This document shows, in pieces, positions 20,544 to 30,268 of a stretch of 64,000 nt of DNA (the stretch's first letter is position 1; every line of letters begins with the position of its first letter). Below the pieces are notes generated by a model, which saw nothing but the letters and a program-made list of their open reading frames with translations, did no database searches and was not told where the DNA came from. The translations under genes and the position numbers were made by a program. The stretch lies in NCBI GenBank assembly GCA_002786025.1, contig NHNW01000016.1, positions 310,001 to 374,000 on the forward strand, read 5' to 3'. This stretch comes from Zasmidium citrigriseum. Taxonomy: Eukaryota; Ascomycota; Dothideomycetes; Mycosphaerellales; Mycosphaerellaceae.

Positions 20544-22018
20544 AGTTGGACAGAGCACAATGTTCTTGTGATGCGAGAGGTAGCATCTCGTGGATTGTCT
20601 GCAGGGCACATGCAGTGCAAGATCGCATTGATCTTTCGTTCCTGGGAGGAAGGCAGCGTGACTTTGACTTCTCAATCAACAAATCGTGAAGAAAAAAAGA
20701 GTCCGGCGATCTTCAGACAAGATGGGTCATTCGTGCAACACCAGAATGGTATCCATCGCTTCATCTGGCCGCGATCGAACGACATCGTTTGCGGTCTTCG
20801 TGACAATACATGGCCTTTCGTGCTTCGACCTGCCGGAGACGAATATCCCTTTGGTGGACCTGCTCATGTTCATGTTGATGGAAGGCGAGCTCTCACCTTC
20901 TCTGCATTCTTTCACGCAGTTATTTCGAATTCGATGACTTCATTCCTGTGCTGGGTGAAGTCGTGGGTATTCAGGAAAGGTTGCGTGAAGAACTTCACTT
21001 GCCAAGTTGCTAGCCACTGCATTTATCCATACACAATTTCCTCGGCACCATACAACAAAGGTGAAAATGAGATCTGGCGATGATCGTGAAGACGGTTTCG
21101 ACTTGTCGGGGATCTCCATTGGATCTCCAAGACGTTGAGATTTGTGCTCGGTCCGTTCAAACGTTAGCAGGTGGTGGCGCCCTCCACCCCCTTTTCTTCA
21201 GCTCCTTTCGGCTCCAGATTCTACCCCGGATTTCGTGCATCCTGCATGCACATGCAGGTGATGGCGCCATTGCTGGTTTGCGACGAGAGGTCTTTCGTCA
21301 ACAGGATCAGGTTGCAACTCTTCTTCAAAGCATGATCACGTTTTGAGGAGCTGGAGTCCCCTTGAGATCGCGCTTTGCTGTTGTTGTTTGTTAATATTCC
21401 AGGCCGCGAGGGTGATACTTTGGTTGGTCGTGTGCTCACAATATTAGCACGTCTGCTTCTGGTTGGCGCGTTCTAACCGTCGGTAATCAAAACAAAGTCT
21501 TGCTAGTATTGACAGCGTCGCCCAGTGGCTTGTCCGACACAAGACGCCCGAGTCTTGGGAAAGAATTGTCTATCAAAGACGAGACCAACATGGCATCGCA
21601 ATGCAAGTTCGCTGCCGCCATGTATTGGGAAGCAAGCCTTCTTCTTCAAGGCTGGGAAACAAAACAAGATCACCAACGCAACCCGCCCGTTGTGTTATGA
21701 ATTGCAATTGATCCTGCGAGAGCCGCACTAAACAAACATCGTTAGTCGAGACCCAAAAGGAGTATTCATACAACGTGAAAAAAAAGTTACCTTCTATTAA
21801 GCTTTGCTTCCAGGCCAGCCTCACGCTATACCCCTGTCCACCACCCCAATGGGCTCCAACGACAGATGCCACAGTCCTCGGCTCCTCCAATCTGTGTGTC
21901 AGAGTCCGAGGCATATAAGTTGCGCCTAGCGAAGCGAGATTTCGAAGCGCTCGCCGTCGAGAAGACGGTCCAACGGTGGCGACAAAAAAGCCCGTGAGGC
22001 GTCGTCTCGATCGTAGGC
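20544..22018. other. Gene-poor interval
   Basis: About 1.5 kb without a supported gene. Plus-strand frames at 20568-21083 and 21500-21731 lack domains and coding-like composition. The right end merges into the promoter of the GPI-type protein gene. Confidence 0.35.
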
Positions 22019-22025
22019 ATATAAT
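22019..22025 (+). promoter_or_regulatory. TATA-like element of the GPI-protein gene
   Basis: ATATAAT lies about 145 bp before the ATG at 22166; a second candidate, ATATAAG, is at 21913-21919. The interval to the ATG is rich in pyrimidine and ends in an ACC/ACA repeat, typical of strongly expressed fungal genes. Confidence 0.35.
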
Positions 22026-22130
22026 CTCCAAGGTAGCACACCCTCTCTCATCTTCTTTCCCACCTCTTGCACCCACACACTTGTCTTCACGACTACCCAC
22101 GCTCGTTACAGCGCCCCAACACTGCACACA

Positions 22131-22165
22131 CCAAACCACCACCACAACCACCACAACCAGCAACA
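22131..22165 (+). repeat. ACC/ACA-rich simple repeat in the 5' leader
   Basis: A stretch of repeated CCA/ACA triplets runs up to the start codon of the GPI-type protein (ends CAACAATG). It probably lies in the 5' UTR and gives an unstructured leader with a favourable initiation context. Confidence 0.5.
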
Positions 22166-22804
22166 ATGAAGTTCCTCCTCTTCGCTGCCGGCGCCCTTGC
22201 CGCCAACCTCGCTGCCCGTGACTGGGAAGAGCACGACTCCGCTCCCGCCGAATCCTGGGAGGAGCACGCTCCTGAGCACGGCTCCTGGGACTCTTCCGAG
22301 CACGGTTCCTGGTCTCCCTCCGAGGAACACGGCTCCTGGGGCGAGCACTCCTCCTGGGGCGAGCACGGCGCCGGCGGCTACTGGAGCGCCGGCACCTGGT
22401 GCCCATACACCGAGTCCGCCACCGCCCCTGCCAGCGTCATGCCACCACCATACACCACGGTCCCCATCCCCTACCCAAGCGGCCCGGCCAGCCAGAACTC
22501 CATGCCAATGCCCACCGGCAGCCCCTCGATGATGACCAGCCCTTACATGCCCAAGCCACCCATGCAGACCGGCTCGCCCGCGCCCCCCAACAGCATGAAC
22601 AGCATGGCCCAGGGCTCCTCCATGGTCCAGAAGACCTACCCGACCTACAAGCCAACCTACGTGCCATCCAGCGCCCCCGCCGGCGGCATGCCAACCGCCT
22701 CTGGCTCCGCGCCGCCAGCCGCCACTTACACTGGTGCTGCCAGCAACGTCGTCGCTAGCTTCGGTCTCATCGCCGCTGCTGGTGTCGCTGCCCTTGCTTT
22801 CTAA
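22166..22804 (+). CDS. Secreted GPI-anchored-type surface protein with EHGSW repeats
   Basis: A 212-residue intronless protein. A signal peptide (MKFLLFAAGALAANLAA) is followed by an acidic, His/Trp-rich region with about five degenerate copies of an (S/E)EHGSW unit between residues 20 and 75. The centre (about residues 90-185) is rich in Pro, Ser, Thr and Met, with MPMP, SMMT, YMPKPPMQ and NSMNSM, and likely carries O-glycans. The last 20 residues are hydrophobic (VVASFGLIAAAGVAALAF) after small residues, the usual GPI-attachment signal. I do not recognise a named family. Gene layout (TATA-like element, CA-rich leader, AATAAA after the stop) and extreme C-ending codon bias suggest high expression. 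Cell-wall structure, adhesion or metal binding are possible roles; none is shown. Confidence 0.8.
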   Translation: MKFLLFAAGALAANLAARDWEEHDSAPAESWEEHAPEHGSWDSSEHGSWSPSEEHGSWGEHSSWGEHGAGGYWSAGTWCPYTESATAPASVMPPPYTTVPIPYPSGPASQNSMPMPTGSPSMMTSPYMPKPPMQTGSPAPPNSMNSMAQGSSMVQKTYPTYKPTYVPSSAPAGGMPTASGSAPPAATYTGAASNVVASFGLIAAAGVAALAF

Positions 22805-22948
22805 GTTATCTGAGGATTTTGTGTTAGCATTCCAGAAGTGTAGGAGGTATATGTTTGCCATGGGACACGGCCAGATTTATGAGCTGTAGATGATGAGCTG
22901 TCAGATGTTATGAAGCATTTTAAGCGCGGAAAGCGAGCATGTAATTGT

Positions 22949-22954
22949 AATAAA
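22949..22954 (+). terminator. Candidate polyadenylation signal
   Basis: AATAAA lies about 145 nt after the stop of the GPI-type protein gene in an AT-rich stretch. Fungal 3' ends often lack a strict signal, so this is only a plausible site. Confidence 0.35.
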
Positions 22955-23025
22955 TTAATGCCACGATGACTGCCGTCGTCTCTGTGTTGGCCTTTCACTT
23001 CTCATTGTCCAATGGATCCGATCTC

Positions 23026-23319
23026 TTACCGCCTCAGGCACAAGTACGAAGTAGTGTCCAACGTGATTTCGTTAAGACCACGGATATTCAACTTATTGTC
23101 CTCATTGTCCCTCTGGGGAAGCACGTTGCGTTTCTGCCGCTCAGGCTCGAGGTCTTGGGGGCTGTCGTCCATTTTCTCGGAGGCTTCACGAAGACCAAGT
23201 TCTGCTGCCAGGTTTTGGGTCTCGCGTAGGTACTCGCGGTCGAACTGCACAACGAGCATGGGCCTACCAACTTCATCAAAGCTGGTCGGTGGCGAATCGG
23301 CGTGCGGGAGCTGCAGCAT
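23026..23319 (-). CDS. Small hypothetical protein (97 aa)
   Basis: An open frame of 97 codons starting at MLQLPHADSPP. The start lies in a very good fungal context (AGACCACCATGC), and codons mostly end in C or G, as in neighbouring genes. The protein is acidic, mostly hydrophilic, with a helical segment YLRETQNLAAELGLREASEK and no membrane segment. No family recognised. Its 3' end faces that of the GPI-type protein gene. It could also be antisense noncoding sequence or one exon of a longer gene; I found no clear splice partner. Confidence 0.4.
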   Translation of the reverse strand: MLQLPHADSPPTSFDEVGRPMLVVQFDREYLRETQNLAAELGLREASEKMDDSPQDLEPERQKRNVLPQRDNEDNKLNIRGLNEITLDTTSYLCLRR

Positions 23320-23584
23320 GGTGGTCTGCTGAGTGCGGTGGGGATAACCGGTAACGCGATGTCGAAAGGAGCTGAGTGTTGAACTAGAATTCAATAATAT
23401 GTTGTATCAGCGCGAGTGGTGCGACTCGACAGAAATTTTGTGAAGGAGGTCAATATTGCGTGCTGGCAATTCGTGGTTGTCGGTAGGAACGAAGTTGGCA
23501 TGAGGCCACGAGGAATGGGAAGTTGCGTCCCGCGCTTTATCTTGGATTCCTTGAGTGGAACATCCTTCCAACCTGAGTTCGAGC

Positions 23585-26224
23585 TCACATATCGTCCGGC
23601 TCATCATCCAACAACTTAGCATAGTCCTCCGCCGAAGCAAACGTCGGCAAAGACTTGAGCTTCTTCTTCTCCTTCCTCTTCTTCTTATTCCGCGCCGCCT
23701 TATCCTCCACTTCCTCCTCAGACTCTTCTTTCTCATCCAGACCGACGGGCACATCATCTTCATCGTCGAGCAGAGCATCATCATCGCTTTCCAGCTCCGG
23801 AAGTCCGTCCATCCCATCGGCGTCGTTGTCCTCCAATTCATCCAGTTCAGCAAAGGGATCGCCCTCTTCCCCATCCTCATCCACCCCACCAAGATCAATC
23901 CCAGCCTCCGATTCCTCGTCATCACTGCGATCATAAGCACTCTCCAAATCACCCATACTGAGATCATCATCACTCTCAGGACCCTCAACTTCCGGTCTCG
24001 AAGCAGCAATAGCCTGCCAAATCTCCTCCTCGGCCTCCTCTTCACTATCCTCATCCTCACCACGTGCCTTCTTGTCTTTCTTGTCGGCGGTCTTCTTCTT
24101 GGAATTGCCGGCAGCGTTGAAGTAGTTGTGGAAGAAGACTTCATCAGCGGCCACATCTTCAACTTTCTTCGTCCAGAACTTCTCGGTGTTGAGCGGGGCG
24201 CTTCGAGCTCCATTCTCACGAGGCTTGACGAGTAGGTCGGCGGCATTGCTGCCTGCCAAGGGCTGCATGATCGAGCTGCCGTGTGATTTGGCTTCTTTGG
24301 TGGATGGATTGCGATAGACGAAGCGGTCCAAGAAGTGCATCAGAGTGTGTGTCGTTGGGTCCGGCTTGGGCAAGTCCTTGTTGGTGGTGCCGTAGACCTT
24401 GGCGGCAAACAATGCGACCGAAGGATGGAAATGTTGCAGCAAAGGTAGGATCTCCCATAGACATGCGCGGTCTGCGTGGGCGAAGGCTGGATCTCGTTTC
24501 CTGGGGTCATATGCTGATGTAGATTGAGCTGAGGTCTGTGTATTCGGCGCGGATTCGCCATCCTCTGGCACGTCTACAAAGTGCTCCTCTCCGTCTTCTT
24601 CGTTGACTTCAGGCTCTGTCAACATTTTCTGAACACTTGGGAAGGTCTTGCCAAGCTCGATGACCAGGTAGAGCACACCACATGCGAATGGCGCTTCGTG
24701 CATCGTGATGATCTGGAGCAGCCTCTTGACGAACGCCTGCACGCGCTTTGCGTTCAAATCCGCCTTCAAGCTCTTGTACAACAGATTCAGATACATGACC
24801 TGCTTGCTTGAGGAGAATAGCCGTGGATCCAATAGAGACTCGTAGAGGGTACGGTAGAATCGTTCAGCGCCAAAATGTTTCCTGGAAGATATTTGTTGCA
24901 GAAGCATGAGCGCCTGGACGCTGGTGTTGAAGTTCGCAGAGTGCGCTACTCTGAAGATCGTATCAAGCTGCTTCTCGAACGTCGGGTCGTCGGTGTCGGC
25001 GTATGGGAATGCACGATTGACTCCAGCAAGGACTTGAGCAATCATCTTATCGTGAAGTTGCATCGCAGCTTCCTCGTCGCGTTCTTCAGCTTTTCGTTTC
25101 TTGGCCGCCATCTTTCCTGCCTTTCCACCACCACCCTGAGGTCGTTGATTCGGCTTGGGTTTGGGAAGACGTTCACCATTTTCATCCTTCTCCATAGGCT
25201 TCAAGAGTTGCACAAAGATGCCGAAGTAGATCTCTAGTAGCTTGTTGGCCAGTTCCTGTTCTTTCTGCGAGAGGATCGTCTGGTTCAGTGTAATGATGGC
25301 GTAGTATTTGGCGTGATCGCTCTGGCCTGGTCTGAAGAGGCAGTCTGCTTCAACGCTGTTCGTGACGATCATCTTCATGGCTGGATGAGATTCTTCCAGT
25401 TGAAGCAGGAGATATGAAGCCCGCGACGCAATCTTTCGATCGGTGTCACCTAGCTTGTTGACCAGCAGCCGTAACAGATTTTCTTCTTGTTCAGGTTTGT
25501 CCTTCAGCAGCTCCCAGACATATGTTATTGCCCTGCTCCTCGAGTATTCGATCTCGTCGTTGCACCATGTCTCCAGGGTCTGCAGAAGCTCAAAGTACTT
25601 CTTCTTCAGCCAATCTTCAAAAGCCCACACCACCAGATGGATCTTCTGCAGACCATTTGGCAGTGGAGATCCAGATGTCCAGTTCGCGAACTTGCCCTGC
25701 AACACACCCAATAGACCCGGCTGCTTGGCAAATGCGCGTAGTTTGCGATCACCCGGCAACACCACGCCTTGACCTAGCAAATCCTTCAGCGCCGCAACAG
25801 CCATGAGTGCTTGGTTCCTGCTCTTCTTCTTCGCCAGACCCAACAGACTCTCAAAAGCTTTCATAGTATGTAGCGGCGACTCTTGTACAAGCAAAGTCAA
25901 GGCAGACACTTTATCCTCCAGCGTTCCTGAAGACATGATGGTCGACAAGAATTTGTGCTGAGAAGATCCCGAAAGATGCGAGTCATTGTACGCTTTGTTC
26001 TCTTCCTCCAAAAGCGCCGTCGCATATTGATATAGCTCTTCGATCGATCGGGGCGGCGGTAGGGTCTTTACGTCTGTCGTCTCGAGTGGTGGTAATTCGG
26101 CGGCGTGCCAGTCCGGTCGGGCCTCGAAGATCAGGGCTGCTTTCTCCACTTTCTTGCCATATTCCTGCTTCGCCTTCTTCTGCGGTCGACTGTCGGCATC
26201 GACGGACTTTCGTTTGGCACCCAT
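23585..26224 (-). CDS. MAK21: Ribosome biogenesis protein Mak21/Noc1 (CBF family)
   Basis: Predicted nucleolar factor of the Noc1-Noc2 complex needed for maturation and export of pre-60S ribosomal particles. A single exon encodes 879 residues. The basic N-terminus (MGAKRKSVDADSRPQKKAKQ) is a nuclear/nucleolar signal. Helical repeats follow, and the CBF/Mak21 domain lies at about residues 390-650, with KHFGAERFYRTLYESLLDPR and QVMYLNLLYKSLKADLN typical of the family. The C-terminal 200 residues are highly acidic with patches of Lys (KKKRKEKKKLKSLPTFAS) before the end. It shares a 178-bp divergent promoter with the mitochondrial prolyl-tRNA synthetase. Length agrees with fungal Mak21 (about 900-1000). 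The start is the only ATG before the basic N-terminus. Confidence 0.92.
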   Translation of the reverse strand: MGAKRKSVDADSRPQKKAKQEYGKKVEKAALIFEARPDWHAAELPPLETTDVKTLPPPRSIEELYQYATALLEEENKAYNDSHLSGSSQHKFLSTIMSSGTLEDKVSALTLLVQESPLHTMKAFESLLGLAKKKSRNQALMAVAALKDLLGQGVVLPGDRKLRAFAKQPGLLGVLQGKFANWTSGSPLPNGLQKIHLVVWAFEDWLKKKYFELLQTLETWCNDEIEYSRSRAITYVWELLKDKPEQEENLLRLLVNKLGDTDRKIASRASYLLLQLEESHPAMKMIVTNSVEADCLFRPGQSDHAKYYAIITLNQTILSQKEQELANKLLEIYFGIFVQLLKPMEKDENGERLPKPKPNQRPQGGGGKAGKMAAKKRKAEERDEEAAMQLHDKMIAQVLAGVNRAFPYADTDDPTFEKQLDTIFRVAHSANFNTSVQALMLLQQISSRKHFGAERFYRTLYESLLDPRLFSSSKQVMYLNLLYKSLKADLNAKRVQAFVKRLLQIITMHEAPFACGVLYLVIELGKTFPSVQKMLTEPEVNEEDGEEHFVDVPEDGESAPNTQTSAQSTSAYDPRKRDPAFAHADRACLWEILPLLQHFHPSVALFAAKVYGTTNKDLPKPDPTTHTLMHFLDRFVYRNPSTKEAKSHGSSIMQPLAGSNAADLLVKPRENGARSAPLNTEKFWTKKVEDVAADEVFFHNYFNAAGNSKKKTADKKDKKARGEDEDSEEEAEEEIWQAIAASRPEVEGPESDDDLSMGDLESAYDRSDDEESEAGIDLGGVDEDGEEGDPFAELDELEDNDADGMDGLPELESDDDALLDDEDDVPVGLDEKEESEEEVEDKAARNKKKRKEKKKLKSLPTFASAEDYAKLLDDEPDDM

Positions 26225-26402
26225 GGTTGTTGCGGCGCTCTTTGGCGCATTCGTTGGTGAAATTCAAGTCGAGATCTGGAGCAGCATCTTTTTCGAAAGA
26301 CGCGGGAGGATGTGGGTCTGCAGTGGCACGGCCCGAACCCTATATGTTGCCTTCCTAAAAGTCAACCTCCTCGAGAAGACAGCAATCACGCCCATTCCAT
26401 CA
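26225..26402. promoter_or_regulatory. Short divergent promoter, MAK21 / mitochondrial ProRS
   Basis: Only 178 bp separate the two ATGs, so both transcripts must start within this segment. No TATA box is evident. The two genes serve cytosolic ribosome assembly and mitochondrial translation, so shared growth-linked expression is plausible but not shown. Confidence 0.5.
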
Positions 26403-28300
26403 ATGTCATCAAGAAATGCCTTGACACGGCTCTTACGATGCCAAAAGGCTGAAAACTTCTACTATCGTGCGCAGAAACGTTCATTACACGTACGTTCCCG
26501 TCACCCGTACATGAACAGATTTTCTAAGGTATTGGACAGCACGATGGCCGAAACCGACTGAGCAACTTTTGGACTCCAACTCAAAACCGAAAGCAAGTTG
26601 TCGAAGATGCAAGTGATCATGGAAATGACTTGCTGCTCCGAGCGGGTTTCCTCCGCCAAGCTCACAGCGGCATCTTCCATCTCCTGCCCCTGGGCCTCCG
26701 CGTGCAGGACAAGATCGAGCGTCTGATCGACAATCACATGCAAAGTATCGGCGCATCGAAAGTCTCGCTATCTTCTCTCTCGTCACAGGAGCTCTGGAAG
26801 AAGTCTGGTCGGTTGGACGGCCGCAATGCTGAACTTTTTCACCTTGAGGACAGGAAGGAGACTGGGTACTTACTAGCTCCCACCCACGAAGAGGAAATCA
26901 CGACAATCGTCAAGAATGCCGTGCAATCCTACAAGGACCTTCCACTACGGCTGTACCAAGTCTCGAGAAAGTATCGCGATGAAGCGAGACCTCGGCAAGG
27001 CCTGTTACGTGGAAGGGAGTTTGTGATGAAAGACTTGTACACTTTTGATGTCAACGAGGCACAGGCTCTGGAAACGTACGAGAGTGTCAGAGCGGCGTAC
27101 AGAGCTTTTCTGGACGATCTCAATCTGCCCTATCTGGTCGCTACTGCGGATTCTGGCAACATGGGTGGCAACCACAGCCACGAATACCACTTCCCGTCAT
27201 CGAAAGGTGAAGACACAATCATCAGCTGTGGTAGCTGCAATACCACTATCAACGAGGAGCTATACAGAGGCCGATACGATCCAAATCATGTCGATCCCAG
27301 GATACACCAGAAACCGGACATCCCCTTCCAGGTGTGGCACGGATGGAAGCACGGAGAGAAGATTGTGCGGTCGAATGAGGAGTTGGGTGAGGATGAACCC
27401 ATCTTTGAGGAAGAGACTTTCAAGCCTCCGACCCTCGTGGAGGTCTATCTCCCACCAGGCGAGCTCGAGCCAAACATTCACGCCATCAAATCTCTTGTGC
27501 CTGGTTTAGATACCAGTCAGCCATCGGATCTGTCGGCCTTGATTCACCTTTACAAACTACGCGGAGCGATGGTGATACCAATGGGCTCTTCTGGTAGGAC
27601 GCTCGCTCGACGTGCTATATGCGATCCTCGAGTTTCGGTAGAAGCTATCAAAGCAAGTGAAGGTTACTGGGACGATCATCCAATGTTCCCTGGGCTTGGG
27701 TTAGCGAGGGTCGAGTCTGCCCCATTTCTCCTCACGAAGGCAGATGCCAATGACCTTTGCCCGAAATGCGGCGCCAAAGACAGCCTTGAATTCCAGAAAG
27801 CGGTAGAAATTGGGCATACCTTCCATCTCGGCAAGCGATACAGCACACCTCTCCAGGCCACGGTGATGGACGAGAAGAACAAACAGATTGAAATTGAGAT
27901 GGGGTGCCACGGCATCGGAGTCTCTCGACTCATCGGCGCTGTCGCCTCGCTCCTTGCGGATGACAAAGGCCTAAACTGGCCAAAGGCCATTGCGCCATTT
28001 GGTTTGATGGTGATCGGGGCCGGTAAAACCTCAGATGAAGACATGTCGTTTCTCTACGACACTCTCAACACTTCGTTGCGAGATAGCGGCGTCGACATCG
28101 TCATTGACGACAGGCAAAGACCGTTCGGATGGAAACTCAACGACGCTGACCTCATCGGCTATCCTTTCATCCTGATCATGGGCAAAGCGTGGAACGAACG
28201 GCGTGCAGTCGAACTTCAATGTCGCAGACTGGGAGTCAAAGAAGAACTCAGCATGGACGAAATCGAAGGCAAAATCAGAGCCTACAGCGAGCAGCTCTGA
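26403..28300 (+). CDS. AIM10: Prolyl-tRNA synthetase, mitochondrial (bacterial-type class II)
   Basis: Predicted enzyme that attaches proline to mitochondrial tRNA-Pro. Exons 26403-26489 and 26540-28300, with a 50-nt phase-0 intron, give 615 residues. The first exon supplies a basic, Arg-rich N-terminus (MSSRNALTRLLRCQKAENF) fit for mitochondrial import; without it the conserved GRNRLSNFWTPT lacks a start. Class II motifs are clear: GIFHLLPLG with the motif 1 region near residue 80, YRDEARPRQGLLRGREFVMK as motif 2, and EMGCHGIGVSRLIGA as motif 3. Between motifs 2 and 3 is the bacterial-type insertion, with ISCGSC and LCPKCGA pairs that may form a zinc ribbon. The C-terminal anticodon-binding domain ends at YSEQL. 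The yeast counterpart is AIM10. Confidence 0.93.
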
Positions 28301-28619
28301 GAAAATGTACAATAGGGCATGGTACGTACAGCTCTCAACCTCAAGCCCACAATGACTCCCGCGAAGGATCTAAGCCAGCTTGAAATCCAGCGACTTCTCC
28401 ATTTGGAGAAAGCTGTGCTGGGCGTCTGCCACCGGTAGTGGATGCGCCGCGAGAGAACGGGATGTGGCATTCGTCGGATACGGCCAGGACGGCCGGCGCC
28501 ACCCACACATTGGGTAATCAACGAGTTTCGCAGTTGCCTTTGAGGCTAATGCTTAAGTGATACAGCTACAAGAAAATAGATTCGCGGCATTTCCACCACT
28601 TCACACTAACAACCGCAAT
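28301..28619. other. Intergenic region
   Basis: About 0.3 kb between the ProRS stop and the FAD monooxygenase start, both on the plus strand. It holds the 3' UTR of one and the promoter of the other. No TATA box or other element seen. Confidence 0.35.
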
Positions 28620-30061
28620 ATGTCGAATTCACCATCCACGCCCACGGGAGCTTTCTCAGTCATTGTAGTTGGCGGTGGGATTGGCGGCTTGACAGCTGCT
28701 GTTGCCCTCAAACAGTCGGGCCAAAATGTCACTGTCATTGAGCAGAGAACCAAGTACCTCGATGCCACCGGTGGAGTCAGACAAGGACTGAACCAGACGA
28801 TGAACGCGAAGCTATGCTTGTACAGCTTGGGACTGGAGAAGGCGTTCCACGAATGCGCGGACTCTGGGAACGAAACGAAAGTGAAGAGGTATTCCGATGG
28901 AGAGGTGATCAGCGCGATTCATAAGAAGCAAAGGTAAGTATCGTTTGAAGTAAAAGCCGCATGGAGAGATATATGGCTGACGATTGTATAGCTTTTCGAT
29001 GATTCATCGAACAGACTTGTTGAAGATCCTCTACCAACGAGCCGTGGAGGTCGGCGTCGAGTTCATCACAGACCAGACCTTCGACTCAATCGAAGACACT
29101 GTCGACGCCGTCAAAGTCCACCTCCCCAAAGGAAGGACCTTGACCGCGGACCTCCTCATCGGCGCGGACGGTGCGTTCTCCCTCCCTTACTCCAAACGAT
29201 CACGATCTAACACCTCCAGGCGTCCACTCCAAAGTCCGCACCCAAATCCCCTCAACCTCTCAAGCCAAAGCCACCCTAACCGGCTCCGCTGTCTTCCTAA
29301 TCGACGTCCCCAAAACAACCATGCTCAAACACCCAAAGACCGCTTCCGTCTACACCTCCGGTTTGGAACCCATCCATTTCACAGTCGGTCCCCAACGCTG
29401 CATCGTCTCCTGGACAATCTCCAACCGTGAGCTCTACCACCTGCAAATATGCGACTTTGCCTACGGTACCGGCGCCGCTTACAACATAACCGAAGCTGAA
29501 GATGCACCTTTCGTGCGCGAGTTCACGGAAATGGATGGTTTCCGCAACCACTGGAAAGACTTCTCCGAGGAGATCAAAACGATTCTAGACGAAACGAACG
29601 TGTGTACCCGCTGGCTCATCGCCGAAACGCCGCTTTCCATGCCCTGGAGTAGTGAAAGCGGTCGTGTGGTGCTTATCGGCGACGCGGCACATACCTTCGC
29701 TCCGTTCGCGGGACAGGGGGCGGCGATGGCGATCGAAGACGCGACGGTCCTATCCCACCTCCTCGCTCGCGCACCCAGTGTCAGAGATGCGTCGAGGGCG
29801 TATGAGGAGTTGAGAAGACCCAGAGTGGAGATTATCAGACAGATCGTGAACGCCAACATAGAGATCTTCGGGATGCCGGATGGAGAGAAGCAGAAGCAGC
29901 GGGATGAAGGGATTGGGAAGGAGGGTTTTGGGGCTAAAGGGGGTGTTTATGAGGGGGAGAAGAAGTGGAGTACGGAGCAGGGATATGCGTTTATGGAGGA
30001 GTATGATGCTGTTGGGGAGGCGGAGGGGTATGTCTTTCCGAAGGAGGATGAGGGGAGGTAG
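28620..30061 (+). CDS. FAD-dependent aromatic-ring monooxygenase (salicylate hydroxylase-like)
   Basis: Predicted class A flavoprotein monooxygenase using NAD(P)H and O2 to hydroxylate an aromatic or related substrate. Exons 28620-28933, 28992-29170 and 29220-30061 give 444 residues; both introns are GT-AG and in frame. Motifs are the FAD dinucleotide fold VVGGGIGGL near residue 18, the DG motif LIGADGVHSKVR across the second intron, and GDAAHTFAPFAGQGAAMAIED near residue 320, which binds FAD ribityl and closes the active site. There is no membrane anchor or signal peptide. The C-terminal 60 residues are charged. Salicylate hydroxylase, FAD-urate-type or secondary-metabolite hydroxylases share this layout, so substrate is open. 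No polyketide or peptide synthase lies nearby. Confidence 0.88.
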
Positions 30062-30268
30062 GCTTGTACAGCATTGCATTGCATTCATGAGACTCTCAAT
30101 TTAGCCAGTGCTGGTCCCTGACCAGAGAGTAGAGCAAAGCTGCACCGCTTCAGTCTCATCAGAATCCGAAATCTTTCCCCCATTCAAGCGTTCTCGTCTC
30201 GATCGCTTGTCGACCGAATCGCCTCACAGTCTATGTCATCTTCTCCATTCCTCACGGGTATCTGATGC

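Noticed and set aside
20568..21083. Plus-strand frame of 171 codons after the ABM-like gene
   Set aside because: No recognisable fold, no coding-like codon bias and an improbable start in the 3' flank of the preceding gene.
13452..22018. Secondary-metabolite cluster around the ATP-grasp gene
   Set aside because: No synthase, tailoring set, transporter or regulator accompanies it; neighbours are unrelated genes.
21573..22406. Long Arg-rich minus-strand open frame
   Set aside because: It is antisense to the GPI-type protein gene and its leader; composition (Arg/Ser runs) is that of a shadow frame in GC-rich coding sequence.
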